DNA of 12,586 nt from an uncultured Rickettsiales bacterium (lineage in GTDB: Bacteria; Pseudomonadota; Alphaproteobacteria; Rickettsiales; UBA998), in contig CALJMC010000039.1 in the NCBI GenBank assembly GCA_937982385.1, forward strand, positions 1 to 12,586. Direction: 5' to 3'. A model generated the notes under the pieces. The model did no database searches and was not told the origin of the DNA. It saw nothing but the letters and a program-made list of their open reading frames with translations. Each line of letters starts with the position of its first letter. Position 1 is the stretch's first letter. Positions 1 through 6,659 of the stretch are shown here, piece after piece. Position numbers and translations under genes: made by a program.

Positions 1-1
1 G

Positions 2-1969
2 AACAAGAAAGAATTCCTTGAGTCAGTTAATGATGCATATCAAACAGCAGAGATTGATAGTGCGCCTATTTTGCTCGATCTCTCTCGTCGTATTGAGAGC
101 TTTGGCTTCAATTTTGGTCGTATTGAATATCGTGAAACGGCAGGGGAATATAGCCGCGTGGTGGCCGAGGTTATTGATGGCTATGCGGGTATGAATTTTG
201 CGGAGCGTGAAGCAAAGCTGACTGAAATATTGAGGGATAAAACTACGGATGAAAATGGCAAAACGAAGGCGCAGCAACTTCTTGATTTGAAGCGTGATAC
301 GTTTGAAACTGAAGGCGCTTTCCAAGGTTATGTTCAAAAAGATGAAGATGGTAAGCCTGTTAAGCCTATCGAAGCTATCTCCTATCAAACGATGCGCCGT
401 TTGAAATTGGCGCGGGAATTCCCTGAGATGATTACCACCAATGTGTTGGCGGAATGTGAAACCACCAGTAATCTGCTGGAAGCGGTTTTCTTGCAGGCGG
501 CGAGCCATTCCACACCAAAAGATGATAGTGGGTCACAAGAGGCAATAATGGGGGTGATTCCACTCTTTGAAAGCCCAGAAGTGATGCAAAATGTGGGTGA
601 TATTATGGCTGACGCTTATAAAAATCCAGCCTATCAACATCATATGGGGAAAGTATCTGAGAAACTGAAAAATCTCGGTTATTATGATGAGGTGGCACAA
701 CATCAACAGGTGCAAATTGCACATAGTGACAATACGCGTCGCTCAGGGATTCCTGCGGCGCGTGCCTTGATTCATCAGGCGCACCGTACTTTGAAAGAGG
801 TGAGCGCAGATGCAGACGTGGCGATAGAGTTTTTTGAGGGAGGCAGTGCATCCGACCCGCTTCGTGGTGGGATTCGCTCTATTAGTGCGGCTGCCAATCA
901 ATATGGCTTACATGATTTCATGAAATTCACCTTTCAAGGCGGAGATTTGCTGAACTATTTCAATTACCCCGGTTCCACCGCGCGTCTTTATACCAATAAT
1001 TTTTCTCATGCGGCGGAGATTTTGAAAGACGGCACTTCTTTTGCACCACATGCGAAGAATCAACGGGAGTATAACACATTGGCTGAGTACGCGCTTGTTA
1101 ACACATTGTATGATTATCAGAAGGTGTTTGAAGGTGGTTTGATGGACCCATTCCTAACTGCCACACAGGAAGATTTCCAGCAGGTTGGCTCACGTGCCAA
1201 AGGGCGCGGGGCGTTAGGTGATGTGCAGGCAACCAATGTACGCACCATTACCTTTAGTGAGTCTTTCCAGCATGCGGGCATCGTGCCGACTTTCTTGGGA
1301 GCGGGCAAGTTGGATGCGCATATGCGCGCGGTGATGCAAAGTCAACACGTTGTGAAAGATTCTGACCTTGTTATTAATGGTTCGGGCGATATAGCTGATA
1401 AAGCGTATCGTGCGCTTCATGAAAAATCGGGCGTGTTCCGTGATGTGGTGGATCGTATGGCATTTGGTATCGCCATGACAGATTTAGACCGCGCAAAGGA
1501 AATCCCTGGGCTAGAAAATGATGAATTCACTCAGAATTACCTTGAAGAGCAATATCGTGCAGCCGCACATATTGTGTTAGCCGCGATGCCTGAAGTGAAA
1601 AAAGAGGGTCTCCTTAACCCATGGAAAGCAAGGCTGGGCATTGATACGAGCAAAGATTCTATTGCTAAAATCCGTAATGCAGTGCGTGACCGTTTGCCGC
1701 ATATCCAAGATACGCTTGAGCATAAATCGGCTTATATGGATGGGATGCAAGACATCAAAGACTATATCAAAGAGAGTGAGCCGCTGGATGAGAAAGGCAA
1801 GCCGTCTTCATTGAGAACGCATCTTATGGCGCTTGCACATGCTGCGATTGATAATGTGACGCATGGGCGCTGGGTGATGGCGGATGATCCAAATCATGCG
1901 CGTGCGGTGGGTAGGATGTCACCGTCTCAGCAAGTTGAAACTGCTGTTGACGTGTCACCCCGTCGCTAA
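2..1969 (+). CDS. Divergent phosphoenolpyruvate carboxylase-like protein (5' partial)
   Basis: The frame is open to the left edge, so the N-terminus is outside the window; the TTG at 71 lies inside the gene and is not its start. About 655 C-terminal residues are visible. From memory of E. coli PEPC, collinear matches are an RIEYRET segment (like RIDIRQES), a PLFES segment at 560-574 carrying the metal-ligand Glu, SDN at 725-733 carrying the metal-ligand Asp, a GSRAK segment near 1187-1201 and an FLGAG segment. PEPC makes oxaloacetate from PEP and bicarbonate. The catalytic glycine loop, normally FHGRGG..GRGG, here reads FFEGGSASDPLRGG (830-871): His and the first Arg are gone and two residues are added. 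The C-terminus lacks the usual MRNTG ending. Homology is likely, but PEPC activity is doubtful. The 3' end overlaps the convergent dehydrogenase gene by 15 bp. Confidence 0.7.
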   Translation, partial: NKKEFLESVNDAYQTAEIDSAPILLDLSRRIESFGFNFGRIEYRETAGEYSRVVAEVIDGYAGMNFAEREAKLTEILRDKTTDENGKTKAQQLLDLKRDTFETEGAFQGYVQKDEDGKPVKPIEAISYQTMRRLKLAREFPEMITTNVLAECETTSNLLEAVFLQAASHSTPKDDSGSQEAIMGVIPLFESPEVMQNVGDIMADAYKNPAYQHHMGKVSEKLKNLGYYDEVAQHQQVQIAHSDNTRRSGIPAARALIHQAHRTLKEVSADADVAIEFFEGGSASDPLRGGIRSISAAANQYGLHDFMKFTFQGGDLLNYFNYPGSTARLYTNNFSHAAEILKDGTSFAPHAKNQREYNTLAEYALVNTLYDYQKVFEGGLMDPFLTATQEDFQQVGSRAKGRGALGDVQATNVRTITFSESFQHAGIVPTFLGAGKLDAHMRAVMQSQHVVKDSDLVINGSGDIADKAYRALHEKSGVFRDVVDRMAFGIAMTDLDRAKEIPGLENDEFTQNYLEEQYRAAAHIVLAAMPEVKKEGLLNPWKARLGIDTSKDSIAKIRNAVRDRLPHIQDTLEHKSAYMDGMQDIKDYIKESEPLDEKGKPSSLRTHLMALAHAAIDNVTHGRWVMADDPNHARAVGRMSPSQQVETAVDVSPRR

Positions 1970-2674
1970 GAGTTTTTCAGAAGCTTTGATGCGCTGGCCG
2001 TTTTCGTTGGTGAGCGCTAGCTGAATAAATGCTTCGGTAATGTCTTCAGGCTGCAACAAGGTAGATTGGTCTTCACCGGGGAAGGCTTGTTTGCGCATCG
2101 CGGTTGCCATCACACCGGGGTCAATCAGGTTGGTGTGGATGTTCGATTTTTCTTGTTCCGCCGCATAAGTGTTCACAATCATTTCTAATGCTGCTTTAGA
2201 TGCGGAGTAAGCGCCCCAGAATGGGAAAGCACCCTCGGTCACACCAGAGGTCACCATAATCACGCGTGCAGCATCAGCGGCATTGAGCAGCGGATGCATG
2301 GAACGGAGTAAACGCCAATTTGCAGTGGCGTTGATGTTCATCACCTTATCCCATTGTTTTGGGTTGGCATGGGTCAGTGGGGTCATTTCACCTAATATGC
2401 CAGCATTACCTACCAAAATATCGAGTTTGCCAAAGCGTTCATAGAGCGATGCGCCGAGTTGGTCTATTTTGTCATGCTCTGCCATGTCGAGTGGCACGAG
2501 TATGGCCTTGCCGCCCTTGCTGCGAATTTCGTCATCAAGCTCTTCGAGTGCGCCAACGGTGCGTGCTACGCATATGACTTCGGCACCCTCTTTGGCATAG
2601 GCGAGTGCTACAGCACGACCAATCCCGCGTGATGCGCCGGTGATGAGTGCGAGTTTGCCGTCGAGTCGTTTCAT
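1955..2674 (-). CDS. SDR family NAD(P)-dependent oxidoreductase
   Basis: A 239-residue classical short-chain dehydrogenase/reductase with a single Rossmann domain. The cofactor motif TGASRGIG is at residues 12-19, the NAG motif at 90-92, the structural Asn at about 114, the catalytic Ser at 143 (VTSG), and the Tyr-x-x-x-Lys pair at Y156/K160 (YSASK). It should be a soluble cytoplasmic enzyme; the substrate cannot be predicted. The frame stays open to a TTG at 2686, but ATG at 2674 is preferred because GGAA lies 6 nt before it on the coding strand and MKRLDGKLALITG is a typical SDR N-terminus. Length and overall pattern recall the YciK-like group (inference). It follows purF on the same strand after a 165-nt gap, an arrangement I remember as recurrent in Alphaproteobacteria. 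Its tail overlaps the end of the plus-strand PEPC-like gene. Confidence 0.9.
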   Translation of the reverse strand: MKRLDGKLALITGASRGIGRAVALAYAKEGAEVICVARTVGALEELDDEIRSKGGKAILVPLDMAEHDKIDQLGASLYERFGKLDILVGNAGILGEMTPLTHANPKQWDKVMNINATANWRLLRSMHPLLNAADAARVIMVTSGVTEGAFPFWGAYSASKAALEMIVNTYAAEQEKSNIHTNLIDPGVMATAMRKQAFPGEDQSTLLQPEDITEAFIQLALTNENGQRIKASEKLLATG

Positions 2675-2700
2675 ATAATTTTCCAATGTTTAAAGCTCTT

Positions 2701-2830
2701 CATCCCGTGCTACGACACGGGATCTAGTTCAAAATATTCTGTCCGTTAGCGCACTGCCACAAGATGGATACCACATCGCGTATTTTCTTGCCAAATTAAA
2801 ATTTGGAGAAAATAAGGCGTCTGGCATGAC
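2701..2830. repeat. Palindromic intergenic element, possibly a mosaic dispersed repeat
   Basis: The gap between purF and the dehydrogenase contains two hairpins. The first has perfect 8-bp arms, ATCCCGTG (2702-2709) and CACGGGAT (2716-2723), around a 6-nt loop. The second is a compound hairpin: CCAAATT/AATTTGG (2791-2797 and 2800-2806, 2-nt centre) inside an outer ATTTTC/GAAAAT pair (2782-2787 and 2808-2813). Neither is followed by a U tract on the minus strand, so neither looks like a standard terminator. The CACGGGAT-type hairpin and the GTCATGCC end on the minus strand resemble dispersed palindromic repeats I remember from Rickettsia and related genomes. No second copy occurs in this window, so repeat status is inference. 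Confidence 0.45.
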
Positions 2831-2839
2831 AATATAAAA

Positions 2840-4327
2840 TTAGCCTTTATATTCTGCTAAGCGTCCGAATAAATCTTTTTGTCCTGCGGAGGCACCTGAT
2901 TCTTTGTCCGTAAGTTCTACAGGATAGTCACCTGTGAAGCAGGCATCGCAGAAGGTTGGGTTTTCAGGGTCGCGACCATTCTCTTGGCCTACGGCACGGT
3001 AGAGTCCGTCAAAGGTGAGGAAGGCGAGGGAATCGACACCAATGAGTGCCGCCATTTCTTCGACAGTGTTATTGGCAGCGAGCAGCTTGTCGCGTTCAGG
3101 AGTGTCCACGCCATAATAGCAAGGATTTTGCGTGGGTGGAGAGGCGATACGCATATGCACTTCTTTCGCGCCCGCATCACGTACCATCTGAACGATTTTC
3201 TTGGAGGTGGTGCCGCGCACAATACTATCATCGACCAAAATTACGCGTTTGCCCTTAATTTGCGGGCCGTTTGCGTTATGTTTCAGTTTTACGCCAAGGT
3301 GACGCACTTGGTCAGTCGGCTCAATAAAGGTGCGTCCAACATAGTGGTTGCGGATGATGCCGAGCTCGAAAGGCAATCCAGATTCTTGGGCAAAGCCAAT
3401 CGCGGAGGGAACGCCTGAATCTGGTACGGGTACAACGATGTCCGCTTCAACCATCGATTCACGCGCGAGCTCTTGCCCGATACTTTTGCGAGCATCATAG
3501 ACATTTACGCCTTCGATCAGGCTGTCTGGACGCGCGAAATAGACATATTCGAATACACAAAAACGTGGGGTGGTGGGGATGAAAGGTTTGTGGCTTTCAA
3601 TGCCATCTTCACCAATAATCACGAGTTCACCTGCTTCGACGTCACGGACAAACTCTGCGCCAATAATATCGAATGCACATGTTTCAGAGGCTAATATATA
3701 AGCGTCACCAATGCGACCAATTGAGAGTGGGCGGACACCATGCGGGTCACGCACGCCGACCATGCGACCATCTGCGGTGAGGGCGACGATAGAATAGGCG
3801 CCTTTGATTTGTTTCAATGCATCAATCATGCGTTGCTCTACATTGGCAGCGGTGCTGACGGCGATGAGATGTACCAGTGTTTCGGTGTCTGAGGTGGATT
3901 GGAACAAGCACCCGCGAGATTTCAATGCTTTGCGGAGTGTGAGCGCATTGGTGAGGTTGCCATTATGCGCGACTGCGAAGCCGCCAAAACTATATTCTGC
4001 AAAAAGTGGCTGCACATTACGCATCATCGTCTCACCCGTGGTGGAGTAGCGCGTATGGCCAACAGCATTATTACCTTTTAGGGCTTCAATCACATCAGCG
4101 GAGTTGAAGTTGTCTCCGACTAACCCTGCAGCGCGATGTGAATAGAATTGTCCACCATCAAAACTGACGATGCCTGCGGCTTCTTGTCCGCGATGTTGCA
4201 GAGCATGCAACCCGAGCGCTGCGAGTGCGGCGGCTTCTGGGTGACCCCAAATACCAAAAACACCACATTCTTCGTGGAGTTTGTCATCGTCATAATCAGA
4301 CATTGGGTGCATAATAGTATTTTCCAT
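2840..4327 (-). CDS. purF: Amidophosphoribosyltransferase
   Basis: This enzyme catalyses the first committed step of purine synthesis: PRPP plus glutamine gives 5-phosphoribosylamine. The N-terminal Ntn-hydrolase glutaminase domain begins at Cys21 (CGVFGI), preceded by a short acidic segment expected to be a cleaved propeptide. LQHRGQEAAG (43-52) and HNGN (121-124) are glutaminase motifs. The PRPP-binding loop VILVDDSIVRGT is at 362-373. Cysteines at 257, 403, 460 and 463 (the last two as CDAC) match the 4Fe-4S ligands of the Bacillus-type enzyme. The full length of 495 residues is normal. The start is ambiguous: ATG at 4327 is the furthest upstream, but ATGs at 4312 and 4303 would also leave a propeptide, and a GGAAAA run lies before the 4312 ATG. 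It follows cvpA by 98 nt in the classic cvpA-purF order. Confidence 0.97.
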   Translation of the reverse strand: MENTIMHPMSDYDDDKLHEECGVFGIWGHPEAAALAALGLHALQHRGQEAAGIVSFDGGQFYSHRAAGLVGDNFNSADVIEALKGNNAVGHTRYSTTGETMMRNVQPLFAEYSFGGFAVAHNGNLTNALTLRKALKSRGCLFQSTSDTETLVHLIAVSTAANVEQRMIDALKQIKGAYSIVALTADGRMVGVRDPHGVRPLSIGRIGDAYILASETCAFDIIGAEFVRDVEAGELVIIGEDGIESHKPFIPTTPRFCVFEYVYFARPDSLIEGVNVYDARKSIGQELARESMVEADIVVPVPDSGVPSAIGFAQESGLPFELGIIRNHYVGRTFIEPTDQVRHLGVKLKHNANGPQIKGKRVILVDDSIVRGTTSKKIVQMVRDAGAKEVHMRIASPPTQNPCYYGVDTPERDKLLAANNTVEEMAALIGVDSLAFLTFDGLYRAVGQENGRDPENPTFCDACFTGDYPVELTDKESGASAGQKDLFGRLAEYKG

Positions 4328-4364
4328 TTATTCGTGTATGTCGATGCTATGTTTTTATCATACA

Positions 4365-4401
4365 TTTCGCTTCGTTCTTCTAGTACAAAAATAAAGCGAA
4401 A
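4365..4401. other. Inverted repeat between cvpA and purF
   Basis: Perfect 8-bp arms TTTCGCTT (4365-4372) and AAGCGAAA (4394-4401) enclose a 21-nt loop in the 98-nt gap between cvpA and purF. No U run follows the stem on the minus strand, so it is not a typical terminator. It could be an RNA hairpin separating expression of the two genes, or two half-sites for a regulator. The role is unknown. Confidence 0.35.
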
Positions 4402-4425
4402 ACACTATAAAAATACTGCAAAATA

Positions 4426-5100
4426 TTATTCGGTGTTGCCTGCTTCATCGAGCAGCTGTTCTAGCTCATCTAAATCACTAGGAATCACGCTTTCAATATC
4501 TTCTTCAAAAGGTAAGTTATCGAGTAGTGATCCATTGTCTGTCATTGACGCTTCTTCGTCTGCGCTATCTTCTACGCCTTCTTCAAGCTGGAACATATCA
4601 CGCATATATTCTGGAAGAATAGCGCGCAATCCATTGGCGCTGCTTTGCACTGCTGGCATGGTGTAGGCAGTGGCTACGACGTCGGGATATCCTTCTTCTT
4701 TAACAACCAATGAGAAGACCAAGAAGCCGAGGGTAATTACCAGCCAGCCTTTAAGCACACCAAAGACAAGCCCTAGCATATTGTCTGCTACGCCGACATC
4801 AGTACCTTGTTTGACGTAACGCAGAATCAAGCTGTTAAAAATGGAAATGACGATGAGCGCACCAAAATAGGTGAGCATAGTCGCGAATATCAGTGCCACT
4901 TTTTCGCTGTTTACATGCGGCAACATCCATTCTGTTACGCGCTCCACCAAATGGAGCGTAATCATGGCAGCACCGGCCCATGCGAGGAGTGATAATACTT
5001 CGCGAATGAAGCCTCTAAAAAGCGACACGAGTGCAGAGAGGAACAAGACGCCAAATACGATGGCATCGAATAGGTTTATGGATAATTGTGCATCGATCAT
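4426..5100 (-). CDS. cvpA: CvpA family inner-membrane protein
   Basis: A 224-residue membrane protein with about four hydrophobic segments, roughly residues 10-28, 33-52, 67-93 and 107-133. The RGFIRE motif between the first two helices (29-34) is characteristic of the CvpA/colicin V production family. A cytoplasmic or periplasmic region of about 90 residues follows, ending in a strongly acidic tail (about 172-224) rich in Asp, Glu and Ser. CvpA was named for colicin V export in E. coli, but its molecular role remains unclear. It lies between radA (62-nt gap) and purF (98-nt gap), an order conserved in many proteobacteria, and supports the assignment of both. ATG at 5100 is used; only a weak AGAA-type ribosome site precedes it. 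Confidence 0.9.
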   Translation of the reverse strand: MIDAQLSINLFDAIVFGVLFLSALVSLFRGFIREVLSLLAWAGAAMITLHLVERVTEWMLPHVNSEKVALIFATMLTYFGALIVISIFNSLILRYVKQGTDVGVADNMLGLVFGVLKGWLVITLGFLVFSLVVKEEGYPDVVATAYTMPAVQSSANGLRAILPEYMRDMFQLEEGVEDSADEEASMTDNGSLLDNLPFEEDIESVIPSDLDELEQLLDEAGNTE

Positions 5101-5162
5101 ATTCTGGTCATTCTCATTTATATTTTACGCTATCGTGGAACTAATAGATTACTTATTAAAAG

Positions 5163-6536
5163 TCAACCACATGCTTTTACGAGTGCAGCTATATCTTCTA
5201 CATGATTGAGGGGTGTCATGCCAAGTGATAAATCAGCGCTTTTATCGCCCTTGCTGCGTAGAGGCGGGCCATAGGCACGTTTAAAACCAAGCTTCTCAGC
5301 TTCTTTTAAGCGAATAGGTTGGCGGGAGACGGCACGCACTTCGCCTGATAATCCAATTTCTCCAAAAAATACGGATGCGGAGGGAAGAGGGGAATCAAAC
5401 ACAGCAGAAAGCAATGCGGCGGCAACGGCAGCATCGGCGGCTGGTTCGGAGATTTTGAGTCCTCCGGTTACATTCAGGTAGACTTCGCGATCAGAGAATT
5501 TTACGCCTGCACGGCTTTCTAGTACCGCGAGTACCATTGCTAAGCGTGCAGAATCCCAACCAACCACGGCGCGGCGTGGGGTTGCCATATTGGAATTGCT
5601 AACCAAGGCTTGAATTTCTGACAAGACAGGACGTGTGCCCTCCATTCCTGCGAATACGGCTGAGCCGCTGACGGCTTCATCGCGTTCTGATAGAAAGAGT
5701 GAGGAGGGGTTGGCGACTTCTTGCAGTCCGCTGCCCATCATCTCGAACACACCAATTTCATCGGTCGCGCCAAAACGGTTTTTGACCGTGCGTAAAATGC
5801 GAAAGACATGTCCACGCTCGCCTTCAAAATAGAGTACACAATCAACCATATGTTCCAACACACGTGGCCCAGCGATTTGCCCATCCTTGGTGACATGCCC
5901 AACCAGTATCATTGCGATGTTACGTTTTTTTGCATAGCGCACGAGCTCATTGGCAGAGGCGCGCACTTGAGATACTGTTCCTGGTGCTGAGTCGATATTA
6001 TCAACAAACATGGTTTGAATGGAGTCGATAATGACCACATCAACATTACCTGATTTGTCTAGGCTCGCAATGATGTCACGCACAGAATTGACCGTGCCAA
6101 GCTCAACAGGTGCATCTGCCAAATCAAGGCGCACTGCACGCATTTGAATTTGTGCGAGCGATTCCTCGCCTGAGAAATACATTGCGCGCTGTCCGTTTTT
6201 GGCTAGGGCTGCGACGAGCTGTAAGAGGAGGGTTGATTTTCCGATGCCGGGGTCACCACCAATCAGCACCGCACCGCCTTGTACTAAACCGCCACCTAGA
6301 ACGCGGTCAAGTTCGGTCATGCCTGTGGTGTATCGTGGTGGGGTTTCGACTGTTTCGTCCAGACGGCTGAGGGTGACTGTACTGCCTTTGCCTTTGCTCA
6401 TCCCTTTGGGGACGGAGGCTTCTACGGCTTCTTCAACCAGCGTATCCCACTCATTACAGCCATCACATTTTCCCGACCATTTAGAATGACTTGTGCCGCA
6501 ACCCTGACAAATAAATTGAGATTTAGCTTTTGCCAT
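5163..6536 (-). CDS. radA: DNA repair protein RadA (Sms)
   Basis: A 457-residue RecA-related ATPase that promotes branch migration and processing of recombination intermediates. The N-terminus carries the four-cysteine zinc finger (Cys10, 13, 24, 27: CQGC...CDGC). A RecA-like core follows, with Walker A GGDPGIGKST at 93-102, a Walker B-like VVIIDSIQT at about 167-175, and the RadA-specific KNRFG motif at 252-256. The C-terminal part is the Lon-protease-like domain expected of the family. Length is normal. The ATG at 6536 follows an AGAAAG-rich purine stretch and gives a standard MAKAKSQFICQ N-terminus. It is the first gene of the radA-cvpA-purF-SDR block. A separate promoter in the preceding 123-nt gap is possible but not demonstrable by eye. 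Confidence 0.97.
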   Translation of the reverse strand: MAKAKSQFICQGCGTSHSKWSGKCDGCNEWDTLVEEAVEASVPKGMSKGKGSTVTLSRLDETVETPPRYTTGMTELDRVLGGGLVQGGAVLIGGDPGIGKSTLLLQLVAALAKNGQRAMYFSGEESLAQIQMRAVRLDLADAPVELGTVNSVRDIIASLDKSGNVDVVIIDSIQTMFVDNIDSAPGTVSQVRASANELVRYAKKRNIAMILVGHVTKDGQIAGPRVLEHMVDCVLYFEGERGHVFRILRTVKNRFGATDEIGVFEMMGSGLQEVANPSSLFLSERDEAVSGSAVFAGMEGTRPVLSEIQALVSNSNMATPRRAVVGWDSARLAMVLAVLESRAGVKFSDREVYLNVTGGLKISEPAADAAVAAALLSAVFDSPLPSASVFFGEIGLSGEVRAVSRQPIRLKEAEKLGFKRAYGPPLRSKGDKSADLSLGMTPLNHVEDIAALVKACG

Positions 6537-6659
6537 TTTCTTTCTTTCTCATAGCTAGTGATTACGAGGTCAGGAGACCGAGTCAGCCTTGAGCGGAAGC
6601 TACGCGACACGCCTATTGCGGAAGACAGAATGTCTGGAGCAGGGGCAAAAATAATTTTT
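6537..6659. other. Intergenic gap between carboxylase alpha gene and radA
   Basis: This 123-nt gap has no coding signal I trust. It contains two small inverted repeats: GGTC/GACC (6568-6571 and 6576-6579) and AGACA/TGTCT (6623-6627 and 6631-6635). An AT-rich symmetrical AAAAATAATTTTT stretch lies next to the alpha-subunit stop codon. None is a clear rho-independent terminator, so transcription may continue from the carboxylase genes into radA, or radA may have its own unrecognised promoter here. Confidence 0.3.

Noticed and set aside
71..73. TTG as the start of the PEPC-like gene
   Set aside because: The frame continues to the window edge with residues that extend the PEPC similarity, so the gene is truncated by the window rather than starting here.
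23..508. A 161-codon open frame on the minus strand
   Set aside because: It is fully antisense to the PEPC-like gene, which aligns to a known family in the other strand; its translation is low in recognisable motifs.
2684..2686. TTG start for the dehydrogenase
   Set aside because: ATG at 2674 has GGAA at proper spacing and gives a standard SDR N-terminus; the TTG adds only four residues and overlaps that ribosome site.
2984..3418. A 144-codon plus-strand open frame inside purF
   Set aside because: It is a shadow of the strongly conserved purF coding sequence and has no ribosome site or motif of its own.
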